Below are positions 56,691 through 64,000 of a stretch of 64,000 nt of DNA, piece after piece. The translations under genes and the position numbers were made by a program. The notes below the pieces were generated by a model. The model was not told the DNA's origin, did no database searches, and worked only from the letters and a program-made list of their open reading frames with translations. Location: assembly GCF_964036635.1 (NCBI RefSeq), contig NZ_OZ038524.1:1989001-2053000 (forward strand). The letters run 5' to 3'. Position 1 is the first letter of the stretch; each line of letters opens with the position of its first letter. The stretch comes from Tenacibaculum dicentrarchi. GTDB taxonomy: Bacteria; Bacteroidota; Bacteroidia; Flavobacteriales; Flavobacteriaceae.

Positions 56691-57749
56691 CTATTTCCAA
56701 AACCAATTACAGTTAAATCCCATATTTTTTGCTATTTCATATTGAGGAAGATAGTAATTATTGATTTTTTTTGAAAACTCTTCTTTTGAGATACTCTTTA
56801 ATTCATCATTAGAACACTTAAATAATAAGTAATAATTTTCTAAAACTTTATTAGCTTTTTCATTTAATAAAAAATCACAGAAATCATATTGTAAAAAACA
56901 AAAAGGTGTTAAATATTTTTCTTTTGGAAGATAATTATTTTTTGAAGAATTTATATTTTTACTTACAGGATGAAGATTCCAAATTAAATCATGTGTAAAA
57001 AAACTCCAAGGAAGAAAATGGTCTATACTAAGTTCTTTCATAGAAATTAATGGTTTATTTTCAAAAACATCTAATTTGTTTGGGTTTTCTACAATATATT
57101 TCTTCCAATATGTTGTTGGCGTAGAAAGTTTTCTTAAAGTTGGTTTATCTATTTTTTTAGATAAATTTGATGTTTGAGGATTTTCGCCCTCTAAATATTT
57201 TATTAATTCAAAATAAGTATATGACTTTATTAAATTATAATTAGTTCTAATCCAAGAAGCCCAATCTTTATTTATCTTAATTTCTTTGAGTTCAGTATTT
57301 ATTGCATAAGGTGATTTATTATCTTGTAATTCTAAAATTTTAGAATTAATAATTCCATCTTTCAAACCTCTTGTTTGTTCAGCATACCAAGCCCTAATAA
57401 ATCTAAAAGGAACATATCTTGTTAATTCCGAAGTTATTTTAGTTAAAAATTTACTATCTTTATTTTCAATCAAAAATTGATATAAATCTCTTTCACTTAG
57501 ATTATCTTCTAAATTATATTCCCTTTGAATTTCTTTTATAAAAAAAGCACAGCGGTCTTTTTTTCCAAATGAAAGTTTAAAATAATTAACTGGATACCAA
57601 ATTTTACTGATAACTTTAAATATAATCTCATTATAAGAAATGTTTTCTTTATCCTCTAAAAAAGATATTTCTATGATAGATAACCACCAGTAATATTTAT
57701 AACTACTAGTTGTATTTCTGAAAATAGTATTAATAGGAATTAAATTCAT
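56691..57749 (-). CDS. HNH endonuclease domain protein
   Basis: I start it at 57749 (MNLIPINTIFRNTTSSYKYY); upstream in-frame codons look unlike the family. The 352-residue protein ends in an HNH-type nuclease part: LSIDHFLPWSFFTHDLIWNL, then NINSSKNNYLP, with the His-Asp-His/Asn metal-binding ββα-metal residues. The N-terminal helical part, including the Tyr/Trp-rich opening, has no name. Related HNH proteins occur in defence islands, but no partner gene is visible. It lies between tmRNA and prfA, tail-to-tail with tmRNA. Confidence 0.8.
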   Translation of the reverse strand: MNLIPINTIFRNTTSSYKYYWWLSIIEISFLEDKENISYNEIIFKVISKIWYPVNYFKLSFGKKDRCAFFIKEIQREYNLEDNLSERDLYQFLIENKDSKFLTKITSELTRYVPFRFIRAWYAEQTRGLKDGIINSKILELQDNKSPYAINTELKEIKINKDWASWIRTNYNLIKSYTYFELIKYLEGENPQTSNLSKKIDKPTLRKLSTPTTYWKKYIVENPNKLDVFENKPLISMKELSIDHFLPWSFFTHDLIWNLHPVSKNINSSKNNYLPKEKYLTPFCFLQYDFCDFLLNEKANKVLENYYLLFKCSNDELKSISKEEFSKKINNYYLPQYEIAKNMGFNCNWFWK

Positions 57750-57812
57750 TATTTTAAAATTAAAAAAGACACATAACTCTATTAGCAAGTTACAAAATGA
57801 TTCTCTAAAGAT

Positions 57813-57852
57813 AAAAAAAAAGGTGCAACCATGTAGATTGCACCTTTTTTTA
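57813..57852 (-). terminator. prfA terminator
   Basis: AAAAAAAGGTGCAA pairs with TTGCACCTTTTTTT around 9 nt, 21 bp after the prfA stop on the minus strand, between prfA and the HNH gene. Confidence 0.88.
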
Positions 57853-57872
57853 AAATATTGTGTTATTTGCTA

Positions 57873-58949
57873 TTAAATAGTTTCTCCTAATTCTTTTAAT
57901 TTAGAAGTGTTTTCTGCAAGCATTAACTCATCAATAATTTTCTGAATATCACCATTGATAATATTTGATAAATCATATAAAGTTAAACCAATTCTATGGT
58001 CTGTCATACGTCCTTGCGGAAAATTGTAAGTTCTAATTTTAGCACTTCTATCACCAGAAGTAACCATTGAACCACGTTTTAAAGCATCTTCTGCTTGTTT
58101 TTTGGCAAGTTCCATGTCGTATAAACGAGAACGTAATACTTTAAAGGCTTTTTCTTTATTCTTATGTTGCGATTTTTGATCTTGACATTGTGCTACTAAA
58201 CCAGTAGGAATGTGTGTTAAACGTACTGCTGAGTAGGTTGTATTTACCGATTGCCCTCCAGGTCCTGATGAACAGAAAAAGTCAATACGTACATCTTTAG
58301 GATTAATTTCTACATCAAATTCTTCAGCTTCAGGAAAAACCATACAAGTTGCTGCCGATGTATGTACACGACCTTGTGTTTCGGTTTGTGGTACACGTTG
58401 TACACGGTGTACACCTGCCTCAAATTTTAAAGTTCCGTAAACATCATCACCAGAAACTTCAAACTGAATTTCTTTAAAACCTCCGTTTGTTCCTTCAGAA
58501 TAATCTACTGTTGATACTTTCCAGCCTCTACCTTCGCAATATTTAGTATACATTCTAAATAATTCACCTGCAAAAATACTTGCTTCATCACCTCCAGCAC
58601 CTGCTCTAAGTTCTACAACGGCATTTTTACCATCTTCAGGGTCTTTCGGAATAAGCATAAACTTAATTTCATCCTCTAAAACAGGAATACGCTTTTTAGC
58701 GTCATCCATTTCCATTTTAGCCATTTCCATCATTTCAGCATCGCTTCCATCGGCTATAATTTCTTTCGCTTCTTCAATAGAGTCCGTTAAACTTTGGTAT
58801 TCTTGTCCTTTTTTAACAACCTTACCTAAATCTTTATATTCTTTACTTAATTTAACGTAGCGTTTTTGGTCCATTATAACTTCTGGCTGGATAATTAAAT
58901 CCGAAATTTCGTCATAACGTTGCTTTATAATTCTTATTTTATCTAACAT
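57873..58949 (-). CDS. prfA: Peptide chain release factor 1
   Basis: RF1 ends translation at UAA and UAG. The 358-residue protein has the stop-codon-reading loop [14 protein letters not shown] (PQT in place of the PAT/PVT of E. coli; common in this phylum) and the catalytic [16 protein letters not shown] with GGQ near 231. It has a normal length and start. Confidence 0.96.
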   Translation of the reverse strand: MLDKIRIIKQRYDEISDLIIQPEVIMDQKRYVKLSKEYKDLGKVVKKGQEYQSLTDSIEEAKEIIADGSDAEMMEMAKMEMDDAKKRIPVLEDEIKFMLIPKDPEDGKNAVVELRAGAGGDEASIFAGELFRMYTKYCEGRGWKVSTVDYSEGTNGGFKEIQFEVSGDDVYGTLKFEAGVHRVQRVPQTETQGRVHTSAATCMVFPEAEEFDVEINPKDVRIDFFCSSGPGGQSVNTTYSAVRLTHIPTGLVAQCQDQKSQHKNKEKAFKVLRSRLYDMELAKKQAEDALKRGSMVTSGDRSAKIRTYNFPQGRMTDHRIGLTLYDLSNIINGDIQKIIDELMLAENTSKLKELGETI

Positions 58950-59172
58950 CTTCTAGCTTTTCTGGTCTGCGAATTTACGGATTTTATCGGAATTATTTTT
59001 AAATTTAACCCAACTATATTTTTAGGGTAAAACTCATTTTTTATCATTAAAATAAAATCTACTATTTTATATGGTTTATTTATCTCTAAAAAACAATAAA
59101 ACAAAGCATTTATAGGTGTATTAAAATACCCGTACTTACTGTATATTTACAGCTTATATAAAGTTGAAAATT

Positions 59173-61029
59173 ATGCAAAACAGTAACATGCAAGAGTATA
59201 TTAATGAAGTGCTAAAAAACATGCCTACCGATTGGTTAAATTTAACAACACATCGACTAGATATTTACAATGAAAAATTAGCAAAAGTTGAATTTACAAA
59301 TCAGTTCGAAAGCTTATTTAATAACAATAACAGTCAATTATCGGCGCTAAGTGAACTGCCTACCGCTTACGATTATATTCGACTTGGACATCCTTTGTCG
59401 TGTGTTTTAGAATGGGTTATTTCAAAAATGAATGATTTAAATTCTGAAAACATCATCAGTTTTTCTTCTACTACAATGCCTATTTTAGCCATTCTTAGAA
59501 GTAATTTACAGCAAAATAAAAACACCCAAATAATTTATTCCGATAAATTGCCAGCTGCTTTTAATGCCGATGTTTTACAAAATGTTTATGGGTATAAATT
59601 TGAACTAAAAAAAATTACTGATAAAATTTCTAATTTTGATGGTAGTACTATTTTAATATCCGAAGAAAAAGAAATTTGTAATTTCAATATAAATAGCAAT
59701 CCTAATATTGATTTTTTTATCAATATAAATACAAAATTAGGAAGTGTTTTAGCAGTAAATAAAAAGGAAAATCAAGAATATATTTCGGAAATTCAACACG
59801 TCAGACGTAGAGAAAGTATTGCGATGACTCCTGCCGATTCACTAGCTGTTTTACAATCATTTGTAGTTAAAAAAGCAAGTTCAATTTCTTCGGATATTAC
59901 TAAAAGCAATTTATTAGAAGATAAGGCTTCGGTTTTAAAAAGTATCCAAGAAATTACCGATAGCACCATAACCCCGCTGGTTGCCTCTAGCGGACTGTCT
60001 ATTCAATATGCTATTTTAATGGGATTAGTTGACCATGCACAGCAAAATAACAACGGAAAAACTATTAAAATTGTCGTTCCACCAAATTGTTACGGAGGTA
60101 CCAACGACCAAGCAAGACGTGTTGCCGCTTGTCTTGAAAATGTAGAAATTGTTGATTTATTAGTCGATGGCGGTAACGATATGGTAAAGAGTATCGATGC
60201 TGTGTTGGCTAAAATAGCCCTAGAAGACGCTGTTCCTTTTATCATTGCTGAAATTCCTACCAACCCAAGAGTTGAAGTTCCTAATTTAGATGATTTAAAA
60301 ACTGTTTTAACTAAAAAACGTACTACAAACTCAGGAACAATCGCTGTTGACCCTGTTTTTATTTTAGATCAAACTTTTTGTCCGAACGTTCACTTTTTAG
60401 GAGAAAATGCCATATTATCAAGCGTTCGTACTATTTCATTTGCTAGTGGCTCAAAATTCCCTAGTGGCGGAAAATGTACCGCAGGTTATTGTGTTGGAAA
60501 CAAAAAATCGGAAACCTTAATGGATAAAATAGCCATTCATTTAAACGTTACCGATAACCAAGCAACGGCACTTCAATACAACATATTGGCAAAGCAATTA
60601 CCATCTATGAACCAACGAATTATAGATGCGTATAAAAACACCCGTGAATTTGTAACTTTTATTACCGATAATTTACCAGGCGCAAAAATAAATTTTGTAT
60701 CCGAAGAATTAGCTTCTCAAGGCTTTACGCCCTCTGTTTTCTCTTTAGATTTACCGACAAAAGGAAATTCTGATGCCGAAAAAGAGACTTATAAAAGAGC
60801 CTTAAATTTAAAATTAATCAACCTAATGATTACCGAAATACCTACCGAAAGTAAATTTTGTGTAAGTTACGGACAATTAAAAGGATGCTACTGGACAATT
60901 CCTGCAACCTCAACCCAAGGAACCACCAAAGAAGGCGACAAAGATTATATTGTACGCGCCTCACTTTCGGCAAATATGGATTTAGAATTGCATAAAAAAA
61001 TATTTTTAGACTTTGTAAAAAGCATCTAA
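59173..61029 (+). CDS. PLP-dependent Cys/Met-metabolism-type enzyme
   Basis: I use the ATG at 59173 and not the TTG at 59164. The 618-residue protein is larger than usual (~400 residues). The C-terminal 400 residues resemble the Cys/Met PLP family: SSGLSIQYAILMGLVDHA, VVPPNCYGGTNDQARRVA, AEIPTNPRVEVPNL (acid Asp/Asn region), and the candidate lysine in FASGSKFPSGGKCTAGY near 435. The first ~220 residues are extra and have no family I know. It could be a cystathionine gamma-synthase/lyase relative; the reaction is not settled. Confidence 0.75.
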   Translation: MQNSNMQEYINEVLKNMPTDWLNLTTHRLDIYNEKLAKVEFTNQFESLFNNNNSQLSALSELPTAYDYIRLGHPLSCVLEWVISKMNDLNSENIISFSSTTMPILAILRSNLQQNKNTQIIYSDKLPAAFNADVLQNVYGYKFELKKITDKISNFDGSTILISEEKEICNFNINSNPNIDFFININTKLGSVLAVNKKENQEYISEIQHVRRRESIAMTPADSLAVLQSFVVKKASSISSDITKSNLLEDKASVLKSIQEITDSTITPLVASSGLSIQYAILMGLVDHAQQNNNGKTIKIVVPPNCYGGTNDQARRVAACLENVEIVDLLVDGGNDMVKSIDAVLAKIALEDAVPFIIAEIPTNPRVEVPNLDDLKTVLTKKRTTNSGTIAVDPVFILDQTFCPNVHFLGENAILSSVRTISFASGSKFPSGGKCTAGYCVGNKKSETLMDKIAIHLNVTDNQATALQYNILAKQLPSMNQRIIDAYKNTREFVTFITDNLPGAKINFVSEELASQGFTPSVFSLDLPTKGNSDAEKETYKRALNLKLINLMITEIPTESKFCVSYGQLKGCYWTIPATSTQGTTKEGDKDYIVRASLSANMDLELHKKIFLDFVKSI

Positions 61030-61050
61030 TATTTGTTTTTAAAATACTTA

Positions 61051-61344
61051 GAGCCTGTTTAAAAATTAAATAAACTGTCAGTTCGAGTGATTTTTTTCCT
61101 TCAAAAAAATTGTATCGAGAACTTTTTTGTATAAAATTCATCAACATAAAAGAACTCAAATTCTCGATACAATTTTAATTCCTTTTAGTCATTAAAATCA
61201 CTCGAATTGACAAGAATTATCAAAAAAAGCTAAAAACTACGGCAAATCAGGATGCGAAACTGAACTAAATTCAGTTTGACAGAACAGATTCGATTTCTTA
61301 TTTTGATATTACAAAACTTTTTTAGATGAAATTTAGACAGGCTC
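61051..61344 (+). mobile_element. MITE-like element B
   Basis: The 294-bp element starts GAGCCTGTTTAAAAATTAAA and ends GAAATTTAGACAGGCTC, giving imperfect terminal inverted repeats of about 16 bp, and has TTA at both ends (61048-61050 and 61345-61347). Inside, GTCAGTTCGAGTGATTTT at 61078 pairs with AAAATCACTCGAATTGAC near 61193, and TGTATCGAGAA with TTCTCGATACA, so most of the first half folds as one long hairpin. No coding sequence. It is the same family as element A, in inverse orientation. Confidence 0.82.
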
Positions 61345-61347
61345 TTA

Positions 61348-61388
61348 GAACAGCCTTCACATTTTTTTAATATGAAGGCTGTTTTTTT
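61348..61388 (+). terminator. Terminator of PLP enzyme gene, displaced by element B
   Basis: AACAGCCTTCA pairs with TGAAGGCTGTT around 13 nt, with a T run after it. It lies 318 bp after the PLP gene's stop codon and directly after element B. Confidence 0.75.
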
Positions 61389-61406
61389 GTGTATTACTAA
61401 AAATTA

Positions 61407-61492
61407 TTTGAAGCAATTTCCCGCTTTCCGCACTCGCTTTTTTTGAAAAAAATCAAAAAAGAGCTCAAACAAATGCCTCAATCGGGGCTAGG
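61407..61492 (+). repeat. Dispersed intergenic repeat family 1, copy 5
   Basis: It has GAAGCAATTTCCCGCTTTCC and CAATCGGGGCTAGG arms and the shorter stem of copy 4. It lies between convergent genes, 63 bp after element B. The rest of 61030-61630 has only the MITE and the two terminators. Confidence 0.9.
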
Positions 61493-61570
61493 CATTTGTA
61501 CTAAAAAGTAAATATAGTTAACCTAACTATATTTATCAGCAATACATCTTTCAGAAAAGAAATTAACAAC

Positions 61571-61612
61571 AAAAAAAACAGCCTTTAATTTTACATCAAA
61601 GGCTGGTTTTTT
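61571..61612 (-). terminator. ompA-type gene terminator
   Basis: AAAACAGCCTTT pairs with AAAGGCTGGTTTT (one mismatch) around 9 nt, with A and T runs on each side. It ends the minus-strand OmpA gene at 61631. Confidence 0.7.
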
Positions 61613-61630
61613 ATTCAATTTTAGTTTCTA

Positions 61631-62506
61631 TTATGGCTGAATTACTTCTTCTGAAGCCATTAAACCAAAAAACTTATTTAAGTTTGGTAAAATAATTATT
61701 TTTGTTCTTCTGTTTCTTGCTCTGTTAGCTCTTGTTTTATTATCAACCAAAGGTAAAGATGAACCTCTTCCTGATGCAATTAATCTGCTAGCGTTAACCT
61801 TATATTTATTTTCTAAAATACGTACAATTGACGTAGCTCTTTTTACACTTAAATCCCAGTTATCTTTAATTACTTCGTTATGAATACCTCTTGAATCGGT
61901 GTGTCCTTCAATCATCACATCCATACTAGGTTCCGATTTAATGATATCTGCCAATTTTTTAAGCGTTTTATACGCATTTCTATTTACATTATAACTTGCT
62001 GTTTTAAACAACATTTTATCTGAAATAGAAATCATTACTACTGTTTTATCAATGTTTACATTAATATCGTCAGAGTTTTCTAATTCAGCAACATTTATTG
62101 ATTTTTTCAGCTGATAAGAAACCGCTAAATTCATAGAATCTTTTAACGTTTTAGCATTTGCTAATAAATTAGCATCAACATTTGCTAAAGTTTTACGCAT
62201 CTTAACTTTCATATCATTAGATATTACAGCACCTTCCACCATATCTAATTTAACATCGTTCTGTTTTCTTAACCCTGAATTAATGCCTCTTAATGAATTT
62301 ATTTTAGAGTTATAAATAGCAACTCTATTTTCAATTTTCGCAAATTTTGCTGCTAACGCTTCTTTTTCTAGAGTTGTTTTTTGAAGTGTACCTTGTGTTG
62401 CTTTGTATTGCTGTTCTAACTGAACATATTTTTTCTTTGAAACACATGATGTTGCTAAAACTGAAACAGCTGCTAAAACTGAAACTTTTTTCATTACTTT
62501 TTTCAT
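61631..62506 (-). CDS. OmpA-family lipoprotein
   Basis: The 291-residue protein begins MKKVMKKVSVLAAVSVLATS and has the lipobox TSC; a second ATG four codons in gives the same peptide, so the start is uncertain by 12 bp. Residues ~30-90 form a coiled coil (YVQLEQQYKATQGTLQK). The C-terminal OmpA domain (~165-280) has VMIEGHTDSRGIHNEV and NRRTKIIIL, with the conserved Asp and Arg that bind meso-Dap in peptidoglycan. It anchors the outer membrane to the wall. Confidence 0.92.
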   Translation of the reverse strand: MKKVMKKVSVLAAVSVLATSCVSKKKYVQLEQQYKATQGTLQKTTLEKEALAAKFAKIENRVAIYNSKINSLRGINSGLRKQNDVKLDMVEGAVISNDMKVKMRKTLANVDANLLANAKTLKDSMNLAVSYQLKKSINVAELENSDDINVNIDKTVVMISISDKMLFKTASYNVNRNAYKTLKKLADIIKSEPSMDVMIEGHTDSRGIHNEVIKDNWDLSVKRATSIVRILENKYKVNASRLIASGRGSSLPLVDNKTRANRARNRRTKIIILPNLNKFFGLMASEEVIQP

Positions 62507-62568
62507 TACTTAATTCTATTTAATATGACTCCTAAACTAAACTTTTAAGGTTTTAGTATGCAGAATAT

Positions 62569-63501
62569 TTATTTTTTTAAAAACACCTCAGCCATCATAC
62601 AACGGGCACTTCCACCTCCACAGGTTTCAATAACCTCTAACGAACTGTGTATTATACTGGTATGTTTATTTATTTCCTGAAGTTGATTTGCAGTTAATGA
62701 ATTATATGCCGATGAACTCATTATTAAAAATTGCTCATCATTTGCACCTTTTACCTGTAACATGTTTCCTGCAAACTGTACTACCTGCTCTTCTGTAATT
62801 GCAATTACCTGTTTTCCGCTTGTTTTTAAATGCTTAACAACCGATTTTTTTTCTTTCTTATCATCAATTGAAGCTAAACAAACAATAGCAAATGTTTCGG
62901 CAACACACATCATTACATTAGTATGATAAATTGCAGCAACTTCTCCATTTACGGTTTGATTTGCGGTAAAAATTACGGGTGTATATTCAAAATCTTCACA
63001 AAATTCAATAAACAACTCTTCATCAGCTCTTGGCGATAAAGCGCAATATGCTTTTCTATTCACACGATCTAAAATCATGCTTCCTGTACCTTCTAAAAAA
63101 ACATCCTGTTCTTCGGCTTCAGAATAATCAACAATACTATTTATTTTAAAACCCTGTTCCTCTAAAATAGTCAATACATCTTCTCGCTTTTCTAAACGCC
63201 TATTTTCGGCAAACATTGGGTAGATAGCCACATCGCCATTTTCATGAAAAGAAATCCAGTTATTAGGAAATAAGGCATCAGGAGTATCTGTTTCTTTGGT
63301 ATCTTCTACTACAATAACATCAACCCCTACCGCTTTTAATTTTACAACAAAAGCATCAAATTCTTGCTGTGCTTTTGCGTTAATTGTGGCAGGTAACATA
63401 TTGGCTAATTCTTGCTGATAATAATTATTTACAGCCGTTTGCTCGTTCATTCTAAAACTAGCAGGACGCACCATTAATATGGTATTTGTAGTTTGTTGCA
63501 T
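62569..63501 (-). CDS. ctlX: Citrulline utilization hydrolase, CtlX type
   Basis: The 310-residue protein is in the amidinotransferase/arginine-deiminase superfamily: VRPASFRMNEQTAVNNYYQQ at the start, DALFPNNWISFHENG (Asp/Asn substrate site), YHTNVMMCVAE (His/Asn) and the nucleophile Cys in ETCGGGSARCMMAEVF near the C-terminus. CtlX is associated with citrulline or arginine use in Bacteroidota. No other arginine pathway gene is seen next to it. Confidence 0.9.
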   Translation of the reverse strand: MQQTTNTILMVRPASFRMNEQTAVNNYYQQELANMLPATINAKAQQEFDAFVVKLKAVGVDVIVVEDTKETDTPDALFPNNWISFHENGDVAIYPMFAENRRLEKREDVLTILEEQGFKINSIVDYSEAEEQDVFLEGTGSMILDRVNRKAYCALSPRADEELFIEFCEDFEYTPVIFTANQTVNGEVAAIYHTNVMMCVAETFAIVCLASIDDKKEKKSVVKHLKTSGKQVIAITEEQVVQFAGNMLQVKGANDEQFLIMSSSAYNSLTANQLQEINKHTSIIHSSLEVIETCGGGSARCMMAEVFLKK

Positions 63502-63543
63502 CTGTTTAAAAGTATTGAATTTAAAATATTTTATATAAGAAAT

Positions 63544-64000
63544 TTATTTGTTTTTGATGATATCCGCTAGGTAGCTCGCATCATTTGCCACCCCTCCTAA
63601 GGTTGCCGATCCACGGGTAAACATCCAAGGTAAACCGATAAAATATAAACCTTCAATAGTACTTACGCCTCTGTAATTTTTTGGATACCCGTCTTTGTCT
63701 AACTCTAAACTTTCAATCCAACTAAAATTTGGGCGATATCCTGTTGCCCAAACAATATTTTTAATGCTAGAAACCGTTTGTTTTTCAAAAGTAATATCGG
63801 TGTTTAATGCACTATTTGTACGTCCTACAGCAATCACATTTTTTCGAGAAAGAATCTCTTTTACGTCCGTTCCAATAACAGGCTGTATTGATGAATTTAT
63901 TTTTTTACCAATCCAGCTATATTTGCTGTAACTTAAAAAACCGATAAGTGTAAACCACCACCATAATGTTTTTCCTAAAAATTGCTGTGGTAACGACTTT
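63544..64000 (-). CDS. Flavin-containing monooxygenase/CzcO-like protein, N-terminus missing
   Basis: The frame is open to the end of the window, so only the C-terminal 151 residues are seen. They include LWWWFTLIGFLSYSKYSWIG, then the second nucleotide-binding segment and VWATGYRPNFSWIESL, the ATGY motif of NAD(P)/FAD-dependent CzcO-like or FMO-type enzymes, and GLYFIGLPWMFTRGSATLGG near the end. The internal GTG at 63837 is not a start. It lies 42 bp upstream of ctlX on the same strand, so they may form an operon. Confidence 0.85.
   Translation of the reverse strand, partial: KSLPQQFLGKTLWWWFTLIGFLSYSKYSWIGKKINSSIQPVIGTDVKEILSRKNVIAVGRTNSALNTDITFEKQTVSSIKNIVWATGYRPNFSWIESLELDKDGYPKNYRGVSTIEGLYFIGLPWMFTRGSATLGGVANDASYLADIIKNK

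Noticed and set aside
56621..57872. Genomic island with attachment sites next to tmRNA
   Set aside because: No copy of the tmRNA 3' end was found downstream, and no integrase gene is present.
58340..58420. PQT in place of PAT/PVT in release factor 1 as an altered stop-codon specificity
   Set aside because: From memory this form is usual in Bacteroidota RF1 proteins, and the rest of the protein is standard.

Overview
The window is AT-rich chromosomal DNA from a member of the Flavobacteriaceae; a marine genus such as Tenacibaculum or Polaribacter is my best guess, but the genus is inferred. The signs are TAnnTTTG-type promoter boxes, few Shine-Dalgarno sequences, many small Bacteroidota-only families (DUF4834, DUF4159, DUF3820, CtlX, GH3-beta-lactamase fusion, YfhO), lipoproteins with short Cys lipoboxes, and a tmRNA whose tag reads GEDNYALAA. 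Most genes are housekeeping and look intact. I saw no rRNA, tRNA, CRISPR array, prophage or complete insertion sequence.

Layout: 1-978 is the end of a transglutaminase-like gene. 1197-9541 (minus) is a tight surface-polysaccharide operon: DUF4834, YfhO, methyltransferase, two GT4 glycosyltransferases, WecB epimerase, flippase. 9674-14994 (plus) holds an outer-membrane protein with a Lys/Glu-rich tail, a GNAT-like protein, RsmE, a membrane AraC regulator and a DUF4159 protein. 15030-22691 carries a GH3/beta-lactamase fusion, a DnaQ-like exonuclease, an AAA ATPase and several small unknown genes. 22812-31621 is a core block: DnaK, PyrE, BirA, RsfS, FtsH, LUD protein, CdsA, acyl-CoA-binding protein, YceI lipoprotein. 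31697-36883 has an XRE/membrane pair and a DUF1338/Lrp/FAD-FeS set. 37287-39483 is a PqqD-HprK-like kinase overlapping a nucleotidyltransferase. 39480-54573 holds a Mur ligase of the Mpl type, a very large alpha-2-macroglobulin, secreted S8 and M28 peptidases, KdsA, a second transglutaminase and RmuC. 54627-64000 holds DUF3820, a lysine-ketoglutarate-reductase-like enzyme, tmRNA, an HNH protein, PrfA, a PLP enzyme, an OmpA lipoprotein, CtlX and a truncated flavin monooxygenase.

Two repeat families deserve most attention. Five copies of an ~85-98 bp intergenic element (1102, 24841, 40903, 52552, 61407) have two invariant arms around a variable A/T hairpin whose stem changes in a paired way between copies. 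Two full ~264-294 bp MITE-like elements (36941, 61051) have terminal inverted repeats and a TTA target duplication, each sits between a plus-strand gene and a terminator-like hairpin, and a fragment lies at 52685. On the gene side, the kinase/nucleotidyltransferase pair, the probable 2-oxoadipate to 2-oxoglutarate cluster (DUF1338, Lrp, FAD/Fe-S dehydrogenase) with a lysine-ketoglutarate-reductase-like gene 18 kb away, a sigma54-like element before dnaK, and an HNH gene beside tmRNA are the main leads.
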